Shown here: in pieces, positions 26,547 to 33,909 of the stretch
Layout of the letters: every line of letters begins with the position of its first letter
How positions within the stretch are numbered: position 1 is the stretch's first letter
Source: Paraburkholderia solisilvae
Lineage (GTDB): Bacteria; Pseudomonadota; Gammaproteobacteria; Burkholderiales; Burkholderiaceae
Length of the DNA stretch: 64,000 bases
Direction of reading: 5' to 3'
NCBI RefSeq assembly: GCF_902859875.1
Contig: NZ_CADIKF010000030.1
Span: 1-64,000 of the forward strand
Translations under genes and position numbers: made by a program
The notes under the pieces: model-generated
Databases searched by the model: none
What the model was told of the DNA's origin: nothing
What the model saw: the letters and a program-made list of their open reading frames with translations, nothing else

Positions 26547-27019
26547 CGAGGCAATGGTGGATGTGGCTGGCGCGTCGTCGTCCGCCGATGCTGAATGCGG
26601 TTGATCCTCGTGCGGACATCTCGATGCTGCGATGTTTGACAGACGGCGAAGCATCATTCATTCGCGCTGTGGCAGACAAGCTCAATTCCGCGCAAAGAGT
26701 TCAGCTCCTTTCCGACTTGACTCTCGCACGCGCGGAAGAAATCCTGAACGATGCTTCGTTAATTCGTTTTCACCTCGCCGGCTACGAGCGAGGTGATGAC
26801 CATGGGCAGCACACCTATCCCATCGAAGGCCAGTTAAATGATTCTGACGGTACTCCTGTGCACGTTCTGCTATTTGCGGACCTGGCCGACAAGCTATACG
26901 AGCTCGAATTTCTGCGTTGGGGCGACGGCCCGTTGCAAGCGCCGGATTGGGCAAGTTTGAAGCTGATCGAGGGACCAAGGCACGAAGGCCAGGGCGATAT
27001 TGCTCGTAGCCGCGACTAA
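26540..27019 (+). CDS. DUF6984-type small protein (immunity-like)
   Basis: Up to 159 aa. The body RCLTDGEASFIRAVADKL plus DGTPVHVLLFADLADKLYELEFLRWGDGPLQAPDW matches my recollection of the DUF6984 family, small soluble proteins common in toxin-immunity neighbourhoods. Three starts are possible: ATG 26540, which overlaps the tail of the preceding remnant; ATG 26588; and ATG 26624, which begins MLRCLTDGE like other family members. None has a clear Shine-Dalgarno. It ends 4 bases before the next small gene. Function is inferred from context only. Confidence 0.65.
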   Translation: MVTRQWWMWLARRRPPMLNAVDPRADISMLRCLTDGEASFIRAVADKLNSAQRVQLLSDLTLARAEEILNDASLIRFHLAGYERGDDHGQHTYPIEGQLNDSDGTPVHVLLFADLADKLYELEFLRWGDGPLQAPDWASLKLIEGPRHEGQGDIARSRD

Positions 27020-27023
27020 GAAA

Positions 27024-27290
27024 ATGACGAAACTAGCCTTCGACTTACTGAGCGATGTACACGCGGCCCACCCATACATCCTGGTAGGCCTCCTCGAAGA
27101 CGACGAACCGCGAACGCCGAGCACGTCCGATCCATTTATGGAACTGTCGGTCGAAAAGGACAATCGTCTCATTCTTACAATAAATCCGGGGAAAAAGCCG
27201 ATATCACTGACGATCGAGCAATGGGAGGAAATTGCGCAGGAAGCGCGGAAGTATCATGCGGAGATATTAGACAGTGGCGAGGAGTGGTGA
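27024..27290 (+). CDS. Small immunity-like protein, 88-aa paralogous family (copy A)
   Basis: 88 aa, acidic and soluble. It opens TKLAFDLLSDVHAAHPYILV and ends SLTIEQWEEIAQEARKYHAE...SGEEW. It is about 60% identical by eye to the repaired copy C at 27745 and more distantly related to copy B at 27339. The conserved features are the N-terminal FDL.SDV.AAHPY.LVGLL, a central PFMEL.VEKD, and the SLT.EQW.EIA..ARKYH helix. The family is not recognised. An upstream frame extends to 27000, but the ATG at 27024 matches the paralogues. It is coupled to the DUF6984 gene by a 4-base gap. Confidence 0.7.
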   Translation: MTKLAFDLLSDVHAAHPYILVGLLEDDEPRTPSTSDPFMELSVEKDNRLILTINPGKKPISLTIEQWEEIAQEARKYHAEILDSGEEW

Positions 27291-27338
27291 TGCCGCCCGT
27301 CTTCGTGCGAACTTCCCTATGCATGCGATATGCGTGAC

Positions 27339-27608
27339 ATGGGGAAGCTGATCTTCGAGCAGATCGATGATGTTCGTGCTACGCACCCGTATCTGTTCGT
27401 CTATTTCCTTGCGGACCATCAAACGTTCAAACTGGGGCGGGGCCATCCTTTCATGCAGATCGAGGTCACTCGAGATGGCAGGTTGTCATTCAATTTTTAT
27501 CGCATCGACGACGAGAACATCTCCCTGACCGAAGAGCATTGGGAAAAGATCCTGGCAGTTGGCCGAGAATTTCTGAAGGAAACGCTTGAGAGTGGCGACG
27601 AATGGTGA
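27339..27608 (+). CDS. Small immunity-like protein, paralogous family (copy B)
   Basis: 89 aa from the ATG at 27339; an ATG at 27330 is in frame. The opening GKLIFEQIDDVRATHPYLFV aligns with copy A (DVHAAHPYILV). PFMQIEVTRDGRLSF aligns with PFMELSVEKDNRL, and LTEEHWEKILAVGREFLKETLESGDEW with the shared C-terminus. It is a divergent member, about one-third identical by eye. Its 3' end is the donor-like sequence seen in the remnant at 26443. Function unknown, presumed immunity by context. Confidence 0.68.
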   Translation: MGKLIFEQIDDVRATHPYLFVYFLADHQTFKLGRGHPFMQIEVTRDGRLSFNFYRIDDENISLTEEHWEKILAVGREFLKETLESGDEW

Positions 27609-27712
27609 CGAGGCGATGGTGGATTTGACCGGCGGTCATCGTCCGTCAATGCCAAATGCCGTTGATCCTTTTGCGAACATCTCTACGCTGTGATGTTTAA
27701 CTGATGGGCGCT
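27602..27712 (+). pseudogene. Decayed duplicate of the 5' end of the DUF6984-type gene
   Basis: Starting at the end of copy B, the bases align with 26540-26650 at the start of the DUF6984 gene. Shared words are ATGGTGACGAGGC.ATGGTGGAT, CGTCCG.C.ATGC..AATGC.GTTGATCC, AACATCTC...CTG.GATGTTT. In this copy the frame is broken: TGG has become TGA near 27626, the candidate ATG at the MLRCLTDG position has become ACG, and CGA has become TGA. The remainder of the gene is gone; the next module starts at once. Confidence 0.65.
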
Positions 27713-27744
27713 AACCACGAACGAAACTTCGGAGGACCATAGAT

Positions 27745-28012
27745 ATGGCAAAAATCGCATTCGACCTGTTTCAGCGACGTGAACGCGGCGCATCCGTACG
27801 TACTGGTGGGACTTCTGGACGACGCGGAGATATATCGGCCGGGTTGCTTCGAGCCGTTTATGGAACTGGCGGTCGAAAAAGACGACAGCCTTAAACTTAC
27901 CATTTACCCGACAAGGAACAGCGTTTCGCTAACCGTCGAACAATGGGACGAGATCGCAAAGGAGGCGCGCAAGTACCATGCGCAAATACTTGCGAGCGGT
28001 GAGGAATGGTGA
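27745..28012 (+). pseudogene. 88-aa immunity-like family (copy C), broken by a 1-base insertion
   Basis: GGAGG at 27731-27735 and the ATG at 27745 give MAKIAFDLF. Then a run of three T (27769-27771), where two are expected, shifts the frame. Removing one T restores SDVNAAHPYVLVGLLDD and an 88-aa protein ending SGEEW, matching copy A in length and in about 60% of positions. The downstream frame is open from a GTG at 27779 to 28012, so translation could restart there, giving a 77-aa product without the N-terminus. A sequencing error in the homopolymer is possible. Confidence 0.7.
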
Positions 28013-28057
28013 CGGAGACAAACCTGGAAACAAGAAAACGTTTCTTGCAGAGACGTT

Positions 28058-28099
28058 GACATCGATGAGCGAGAGAGTGTCTCCTCGCTCATTGATGTC
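28058..28099. other. Long stem-loop after the immunity array
   Basis: GACATCGATGAGCGA (28058-28072) pairs with TCGCTCATTGATGTC (28085-28099) over 15 bases with one G-T-type mismatch, loop 12. It begins 45 bases after the last immunity-like stop. There is no T-run, so it is either a Rho-assisted terminator/3' stabiliser or a recombination-related palindrome. Confidence 0.6.
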
Positions 28100-28257
28100 C
28101 TGACCCGCGTCAGCAAATCGGAAGGCAAAATGAAAGAAGCCGGACGGGCAAAGCGATGCAACATAATCATGCCGTGCCGCCGTCTTACTATAGCGGCGCA
28201 TCCGCTTATCCATGATCCGAAGACCCAGAAGCATAACCATGGCGAAACATCATCCGC

Positions 28258-28722
28258 ATGCCCTACGCGACCATCTCGCAGCGCGCCCGTGCGCTTTTCA
28301 TCGATTCGATCTGGTGGACGGTAATCCTGCTGTTCATTCCGCTCGGTCCTTCGACCGAGGATCTGCTGGCCAGACCGGATACATTGGGCGTATCGGTCGC
28401 GTTATGGCTATTCGTCGGCCAGTGCGTTCCGATTGTCATCACAGGCGCAATGTGGATGCTGTGGGGTACCTCACCAGGAAAACGCGCAGTACGGATACGA
28501 ATCGTGGACGCCGACACCGGAAAGCCGATGACCCGAAAGCAGGCCGTATTGCGCACGTTGGGGTATCTGCTCACCTTTGCGCTATGCGGCGCGGGCTTCC
28601 TGTGGGTGCGGTTCAACCGGCGAGCGCAAGCGCTGCATGACCGCATCGCCAACACCGTTGTCGTCGATGCGACCATCGCAAACGGCGACCCGCTCGCGAA
28701 AAGCGGCGCCGGCGTTCCGTAA
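28258..28722 (+). CDS. RDD family membrane protein
   Basis: 154 aa. It has three to four hydrophobic segments (IWWTVILLFIPL; SVALWLFVGQCVPIVITGAMWMLW; TLGYLLTFALCGAGFLW). The RDD-family features are the N-terminal RARALFIDSI, the cytoplasmic SPGKRAVRIRIVDADTGKPMTRKQAVLRTL and the C-terminal ALHDRIANTVVV. RDD proteins are integral membrane proteins, several linked to sodium/proton exchange; the function here is not established. GC content returns to the genome norm, so it marks the right boundary of the accessory toxin/immunity block. No clear Shine-Dalgarno. Confidence 0.85.
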   Translation: MPYATISQRARALFIDSIWWTVILLFIPLGPSTEDLLARPDTLGVSVALWLFVGQCVPIVITGAMWMLWGTSPGKRAVRIRIVDADTGKPMTRKQAVLRTLGYLLTFALCGAGFLWVRFNRRAQALHDRIANTVVVDATIANGDPLAKSGAGVP

Positions 28723-28814
28723 CCGTATCGGACCGACAAAAGCATGGCAGCCGGCCTCCACTGATTGACCGCGCTGCCTCACCCAGTTGTATCACCCGCT
28801 ATTCCACCCACTAC

Positions 28815-29615
28815 GTGCCGATGTTCGACATCCAACATTCCGCAGGGCTCCTGTTCCCTCAACTGCAGGCCCTCACTGTCGCTGAAATAACAGGTGTCGT
28901 CATCTCACTGGTGCTCGGCGGCATGGTCAAAGGCATGACCGGCATCGGCGTGCCGCTCGTCGCGATGCCGATTCTCACGCACTTCCTGCCGGTCAAGCAG
29001 GCAGTGCTGCTGCTCTCGATGCCGATCATTCTCGGCAATATCCCGCAGGCGCTCGAAGGCGGCGAGATGTGGCGCACGGTCAAGGACATTGCCGCGCCGC
29101 TTGCCGGCACCGTGATCGGCAACGTGATTGGCGTATCGGTGCTGATCGCACTCGAACCGCATCATGCTCAGGCTGTGGCGGGCTCGATGCTGATTCTCGC
29201 CGCCGCATTGATGCTGGCCGCGCCAAGATTCACCCTCGCACCGACGCTCGTGACGCCGATCGGCTTCGTGCTGGGGTTCGGCGCGGCGTTGATGGAGAGC
29301 ATCGCGTCGGTGCCCGGCCCGCTGCTCGCCATGTATCTGATCGCATCGGGCGCGACGGGCCGCGTGTTCACGAAGCGCATCGCGATCATCCTGGTCGTGT
29401 CGGTCATCACGCTGATCACGACGTTCAGCGGCGGCGCAAAGGCCAACGGCGTCGACCTTGCCATCTCCACCGCGGCCAGTCTGCCTGCGATTGCCGGCAT
29501 GCTGCTCGTGCGGCCGGTGCGCGACAGCCTGCATCCGCTCGTGTTTCGCGCTGTCGTACTCGTGTGTGTGCTGCTCGCGGCCGCGCAGATGATCTGGAGA
29601 TCCGGCGTGCTCTGA
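28815..29615 (+). CDS. TauE/SafE family membrane transporter
   Basis: 266 aa with about eight hydrophobic segments. The first core block, VISLVLGGMVKGMTGIGVPLVAMPILTHFLP, carries the family Gly-rich motif. The second, GFVLGFGAALMESIASVPGPLLAMYLIASG, is the internal repeat. The family exports sulfite, sulfoacetate or other organosulfonate-related anions; the substrate is unknown here. Either the GTG at 28815 or the ATG at 28821 may start translation. It is a solitary gene. The following 255 bases to the CsbD gene hold nothing recognised. Confidence 0.88.
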   Translation: MPMFDIQHSAGLLFPQLQALTVAEITGVVISLVLGGMVKGMTGIGVPLVAMPILTHFLPVKQAVLLLSMPIILGNIPQALEGGEMWRTVKDIAAPLAGTVIGNVIGVSVLIALEPHHAQAVAGSMLILAAALMLAAPRFTLAPTLVTPIGFVLGFGAALMESIASVPGPLLAMYLIASGATGRVFTKRIAIILVVSVITLITTFSGGAKANGVDLAISTAASLPAIAGMLLVRPVRDSLHPLVFRAVVLVCVLLAAAQMIWRSGVL

Positions 29616-29870
29616 CCGGATAACAGCCGCAGCGCGTACCACAGGATCGGATCGCGACAGGCGGTCAGCGTTTTCATGCGCTCGTGTCGAGTGAGGCCGG
29701 CACAGACGACATGACGCTAGCGTGACGCCATTCCGGCAAGCAGCCTCCGACCGGACGACAACAGGGCCACTACAAAAATGACGACGCGGGGCGAGCCCCG
29801 TGCAAAAAAACGCGAGAGCGATCCAGCTGCAAGCAGCCGAACCGCCCTCGCGGCGGTCAGACATCAACGA

Positions 29871-30071
29871 TCAATGCCGACCCTTTTGGGCGTCCTTCGC
29901 CGCATCCTTTGCGGCTTCCTTCATGTCGCCCACGTCCTTGCGGGTCTGGCCGACCTCCTGCTGCACGTCGCCCTTCAGCTCCTTCGCCGGATTGTTCGTG
30001 GCGCGGCCGATTGCTTCGTTAGCCTTGCCCTTTACCTTCTCCGCCACACCCTTCACTTGATCCTTGTTCAT
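29871..30071 (-). CDS. CsbD family general stress protein
   Basis: 66 aa, highly charged and hydrophilic: MNKDQVKGVAEKVKGKANEA, then GRATNNPAKELKGDVQQEVGQ and a Lys/Asp/Ala tail. CsbD-like proteins are stress-induced in many bacteria; the molecular role is not known. The ATG at 30071 has GGAGAG at ideal spacing, which fixes the start well inside a longer open frame. The gene is divergent from the receiver-domain gene across ~200 bases. Confidence 0.92.
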   Translation of the reverse strand: MNKDQVKGVAEKVKGKANEAIGRATNNPAKELKGDVQQEVGQTRKDVGDMKEAAKDAAKDAQKGRH

Positions 30072-30274
30072 GTCGACTCTCCAGAAAGACGACATATGTC
30101 GCCACCCATAGGCACAGCATGAAGCGAGCCTGAGCTCGAAACCCGCCATTTGCCATCGCATGCTGCAAAGCAACACACGTCGGTCGTGTTGTGCCCTACG
30201 CCGCTTAAACACTCACAAAAAATCTCACGCATGGAATAGCGCTTGCTAAAATCGACAGTAGTACGGAGGGCAAT

Positions 30275-30703
30275 ATGGCAGACATCCTTATTGTCGATGC
30301 CGACACCGGCGTGCTGAGCACTCTCGGCCTGCTGATTGCCGCGGAAGGTCATGTGGTCCGCACGGCCACTAATGGCAACGATGCGCTCAGTCTGGCGCGC
30401 GCCAGCCGTCCCGACGTGCTGATCTCCGATGCGCGCACGCCTGGCCTGAGCGGCCCGGCGCTGGTGCGCGAGATGCGCAAAGACCCGGAACTGGCTAGCG
30501 TTCCGGTCATCCTCGCGTACAACGGTCCATTGCCACCGCGCGTGCGGGTGTTCCGTTTCATGCGCAAGCCATTACGTTATGCCAGGCTTCTGAAGGTGCT
30601 GCACCGCGCGGAGCAGCTTTGCGCGCGCCGCGATGCGCGGCGGCGTCCGGCGAACTGGCGCACCGCGCGGCGCAGTCTCAAGCGCGCGCCGGAACCGGGC
30701 TAA
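30275..30703 (+). CDS. Single-domain response regulator (receiver only)
   Basis: 142 aa. The opening ADILIVDADTGVLSTLGLLI, the phospho-acceptor Asp52 (VLISDARTPG) and the Lys of FMRKPLRY are typical of a CheY-like receiver. The second acidic-pocket residue is Ala (VDAD rather than VDDD), and the conserved Thr/Ser region reads ILAYNG, so switching may be altered. After residue ~115 a basic Arg-rich tail (CARRDARRRPANWRTARR) replaces any output domain. There is no kinase gene nearby. GGAG lies before the ATG. Confidence 0.85.
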   Translation: MADILIVDADTGVLSTLGLLIAAEGHVVRTATNGNDALSLARASRPDVLISDARTPGLSGPALVREMRKDPELASVPVILAYNGPLPPRVRVFRFMRKPLRYARLLKVLHRAEQLCARRDARRRPANWRTARRSLKRAPEPG

Positions 30704-30722
30704 ACGGCCCACGCGTCGATTA

Positions 30723-30741
30723 CGCGCAATCCGCTTGCGCG
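30723..30741. terminator. Hairpin between convergent genes
   Basis: CGCGCAA (30723-30729), loop TCCGC, TTGCGCG (30735-30741). A 7-bp GC-rich stem 20 bases after the receiver gene stop and before the convergent DUF2442 gene. No T-run, so this is a weak call. Confidence 0.35.
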
Positions 30742-30817
30742 CGCCTCATCCGCACACGCGAACTCGCGTCGTGATTCACTCACGCGGTACCGGCCGCGCC
30801 ATGCACGCTAGCCACGC

Positions 30818-31054
30818 TCAATGCAACGTGTCCGGCAGCGACAGCAGCAAAGCGGGCACACTCATATCCTCGTCCAGTTCGGGCCAATACAACTGCTGGC
30901 GGTCCAGCGAAATCGCGAAGTGCTCGCGTTCGTCGGTCGTCGCGGCCTCCAGCACCGGAAACCAGCGCAACGGGAACTCGATTGCCCGGCCATCGGATAA
31001 CTCGAGAAACAAGTGCGCGCTGTCGAAGCGCACATCGACTGCATCGGCGTACAT
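30818..31054 (-). CDS. DUF2442 domain protein
   Basis: 78 aa. The pattern YADAVDVRFDSAHLFLELSDGRAIEFPLRWFPVL and the LYWPELDEDMSVPALL end are characteristic of DUF2442. The family is often found beside toxin-antitoxin-like DUF4160 genes, and that partner is not present here. AGGAG at good spacing precedes the ATG at 31054. Role unknown. Confidence 0.85.
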   Translation of the reverse strand: MYADAVDVRFDSAHLFLELSDGRAIEFPLRWFPVLEAATTDEREHFAISLDRQQLYWPELDEDMSVPALLLSLPDTLH

Positions 31055-31415
31055 GGCAGCTCCTGAACGAAGGTCGTTCTACACAGGTCGTTCTACACGA
31101 TAGGCGGCGAGGCAGTCGCGTTCAAGTGAAGACGCGCACTCGTTTGCGCAATCGTTCTCTCGTCGGCCGCGCAACAGATGCGCGCGCTGGACGCGCGGTT
31201 GCCGTTACTCGCGCGGGCGTTCCCGATACAATCCGCAGACCAATCGGCCGCATCGTTATGCGCTTTGCAATACGGCCGAACCCGTTCAACTCCGCCTCTG
31301 CAGCCGCGGCTATCAAGGAAGTCGTCCTCGCCGCCGTAAACGCAGGGATAAGCCGCATCGCTCCGCCGTCCGGCCGGACGGCAGGAAAGAAATGCCATGA
31401 CAACGCGGTAACCTC
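31055..31415. other. Gene-free region upstream of the GGDEF gene
   Basis: 361 bases between divergent DUF2442 and GGDEF genes, presumably with both promoters. The only clear structure is the perfect 18-bp palindrome at 31365-31382, listed separately. Confidence 0.45.
31365..31382. promoter_or_regulatory. Perfect 18-bp palindrome upstream of the GGDEF gene
   Basis: GCCGTCCGGCCGGACGGC, self-complementary with no spacer, ends 33 bases before the ATG at 31416. It could be a dimeric regulator operator or a leader hairpin. It is GC-only apart from one T and one A, so chance is less remote than for a mixed sequence. Confidence 0.4.
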
Positions 31416-32984
31416 ATGCCAGCCAGGCCGTTTATGTCCAACTTCCTCCTCGATACACCGGCGTCGGGTAACGGCCACGTCACGGCATCGATCCGCGCGT
31501 CGCTGCTGTCGACGCTGTTCGAGAACACGCGTCCGCTGCTGATGTCGGGCATCTCCAGCGCCTTCGTCGCGGTGGTGGCCTGTTTCCGCGTGCCTCACCT
31601 GTGGACGGCGGTTTGGCTCGCCGCCGAAATCGTGCTGCTCGCGGCGCGCATGGCGATCGCGCACCTTTACGTGCAGCGCAACCGCAAGCGTGCGACCCAT
31701 CCCGAGCCGTGGGCCGCGCGTTATGCGCCGGTGTCGCTGCTCGCGTGTCTCACCTTCGGCCTCGGCACGATGGCGTCGATCATGTCCGGCGACATGCAAC
31801 TCGCGTCGCTCGCGTTGATGGTGACCGCCGGCATTCTCGGCGGCATCGCGTCGAGAAATGCGGCGCTGCCGCGTCTCGCGATCACGCAGATCGTCTGCGG
31901 CACGATACCGATCGGCGTCGGCGCGCTGTTCGCGCCGCATAGCGCGTCGTGGATTCTCGTGCCGCCGCTGTTCGCATACCTCGTCGCGATGGTGTCGGTG
32001 GTGCGGCGCCATTACGAAGGACTCGTCGCGTTGATGACCGCCGAAGCGCGCCACGCGGAACTCGCCGCGCGCTTCGATGCGGCCCTCACGCACATGCCGC
32101 ACGGCCTGTGCACGATCGACGGCGGCGGCCGGGTGATCGTCGCGAACCGGCGCTCGGCGGAGCTGTTCGGCGCGACGGTCGAGATGCTGCGCCTGAACGT
32201 GCCGCTGCCCGAATTTATCGGCGACGTGGGCGTCGTGAAGTTCGGCGAGACGCTGCGCAAACAGCTGGTCGATCGCTGCAGCACCTGGCTGAGCGGCGAG
32301 CGCCGGCCGCTCGACCTCGATCTCGGCGACGGCCGCCAGCTCGAAATGACGCGCAACCCGGTGCCGGACGGCAGCGCGGTGATCATCATCGAGGACGTCA
32401 CCGAGCGCCGCCTGTCCGAAGCGAAAATCCTGCATCTCGCGCGACACGATCCGCTGACCGGCCTGCCGAACCGGCGCGACCTGTACGAGCGGCTCGAGAG
32501 GATTCTCGCGCGCCCGGCCGGCAGCTACCATCCCGAAGTCGCGCTGATGTACCTCGATCTCGACGGCTTCAAGCAGGTCAACGACCGGCTCGGCCATCAT
32601 GCCGGCGACGAGGTGCTGACCGCGGTCGCCGGCCGTCTGAAAGACCTGCTGTGGACCGGCGAATTCGTCGCGCGCCTCGGCGGCGACGAATTCGCGGTGG
32701 TGGTCGAAAACGGCACCAGCGCGGCGAGCGAAGCGCTGGCGCCGCGCATCATCCGCGAGATCGCGAAACCGTACATGCTGACGACCGGCGAGGGGATCAG
32801 CATCGGCACGAGTATCGGCATCGCGTTCGCGACGCATGGCGAGTCGATCGAGCAGCTGCTCAAACGCGCGGATGTCGCGCTGTATGACGCAAAGGAAGCC
32901 GGCAAGGGCACCTTCCGCTTCTCGGTGCCGGATGCGGGGCGCAAAGACGGCGCGCTCAGCGAGCCGCGCTGGCCGATACCTTAG
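31416..32984 (+). CDS. Membrane-bound PAS-GGDEF diguanylate cyclase
   Basis: 522 aa. Residues ~35-210 hold five to six hydrophobic segments. A PAS-like domain follows (FDAALTHMPHGLCTIDGGGRVIVANRRSAELFG; VIIIEDVTERRLSE). The C-terminal GGDEF domain (~345-500) begins HDPLTGLPNRRDLYERL and has an intact active site, LGGDEFAVV, with GGDEF at residues 422-426. It should make c-di-GMP from GTP in response to a membrane or PAS-sensed signal. No EAL domain. A second in-frame ATG at 31434 is equally possible. Convergent with the OmpR-type regulator gene. Confidence 0.92.
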   Translation: MPARPFMSNFLLDTPASGNGHVTASIRASLLSTLFENTRPLLMSGISSAFVAVVACFRVPHLWTAVWLAAEIVLLAARMAIAHLYVQRNRKRATHPEPWAARYAPVSLLACLTFGLGTMASIMSGDMQLASLALMVTAGILGGIASRNAALPRLAITQIVCGTIPIGVGALFAPHSASWILVPPLFAYLVAMVSVVRRHYEGLVALMTAEARHAELAARFDAALTHMPHGLCTIDGGGRVIVANRRSAELFGATVEMLRLNVPLPEFIGDVGVVKFGETLRKQLVDRCSTWLSGERRPLDLDLGDGRQLEMTRNPVPDGSAVIIIEDVTERRLSEAKILHLARHDPLTGLPNRRDLYERLERILARPAGSYHPEVALMYLDLDGFKQVNDRLGHHAGDEVLTAVAGRLKDLLWTGEFVARLGGDEFAVVVENGTSAASEALAPRIIREIAKPYMLTTGEGISIGTSIGIAFATHGESIEQLLKRADVALYDAKEAGKGTFRFSVPDAGRKDGALSEPRWPIP

Positions 32985-33036
32985 CGATGGCAGCGGATGC
33001 CGCGGATGGCGCAATTGCCGCCGCCGCCGCGTTCGT

Positions 33037-33834
33037 TCATTGCATCGACGCGTCCGGCACCTGCATGGCGCCCGCCTGCGGATCGATCCGGTCGGTCAGC
33101 CGGTAGCCGCGGCCGCGCACGGTTTCGATCACCGCATCATGCCCGAGCGCGCGCAGCGCCTTGCGCAGATAGAACACATGCAGGTCCACGTTGCGGTCGT
33201 CGTAGCTCGCGTGCGGGCCGCAAATCTCGCGCATGATTTCCTTGCGGCTGTACACACGATGCGTGTTCGTCAGAAAGAAGCGCAGCAGCTGGCATTCGAA
33301 CGCGCTCAACCGCAGCGCGGTTTCGGCATGACCCGCACCGCTCGTCACGCGCCGTGCGGCGAGATCGAGCGTCAGCCCTTGCACCGAGATCGGCGCCGGC
33401 GGGTGGTGGCGCGGCTTCGGCCGTAACAGCCCGCGCAGCCGCGAGATCAGTTCGGGCGGCGAAAAGGGTTTGCGCACAAAGTCGTCGGCGCCGGCGTCGA
33501 GCGCACGCACACAGTCGTCGTCGTTGTCGCGCGCGCTCAGCATGATCGCCGGCAGATGCCAGGTGCGCGGCGCATCGCGCAAATCGGTCAGGAACGATAG
33601 CCCGGACCGGTCCGGCAGCATCCAGTCGAGGACCAGCGCGTGCGGTACGCGCATCGCGATCAGCTCGGCCGCGTGCTGCGCGGTCGACGCGACGCACGGC
33701 CGATAGCCGGCCGCCTGCATGCTCGACCACAGGGTTTCGCAAACGCGCAGATCGGCGTCGACGATCAGAATCTCGGCTTCGGCGCCGAGCGCGAGGTCGT
33801 GGCGTGCGTGGCTGCGGACGGTTAGCGTGCTCAT
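33037..33834 (-). CDS. OmpR/PhoB-type response regulator, orphan
   Basis: 265 aa. The receiver domain has phospho-acceptor Asp70 (ALVLDWMLPDRSG) and switch Lys in ADDFVRKPFSP. The acidic pocket again reads VDAD, as in the small receiver at 30275. The C-terminal winged helix (LRLSAFECQLLRFFLTNTHRVYSRKEIMREICG; NVDLHVFYLRKALRALGHDAVIETVRGRGYRL) is a standard Trans_reg_C domain. A ~20-residue extension precedes the receiver. No histidine kinase gene is adjacent, so the partner must be distal. Confidence 0.92.
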   Translation of the reverse strand: MSTLTVRSHARHDLALGAEAEILIVDADLRVCETLWSSMQAAGYRPCVASTAQHAAELIAMRVPHALVLDWMLPDRSGLSFLTDLRDAPRTWHLPAIMLSARDNDDDCVRALDAGADDFVRKPFSPPELISRLRGLLRPKPRHHPPAPISVQGLTLDLAARRVTSGAGHAETALRLSAFECQLLRFFLTNTHRVYSRKEIMREICGPHASYDDRNVDLHVFYLRKALRALGHDAVIETVRGRGYRLTDRIDPQAGAMQVPDASMQ

Positions 33835-33909
33835 TGCGTCAGCACTCGAACGGGCGGGAACGCGGCGCAGCCGCCGCGCGCTTCACAGGCAATGGCGGGC
33901 GGCATCGGA

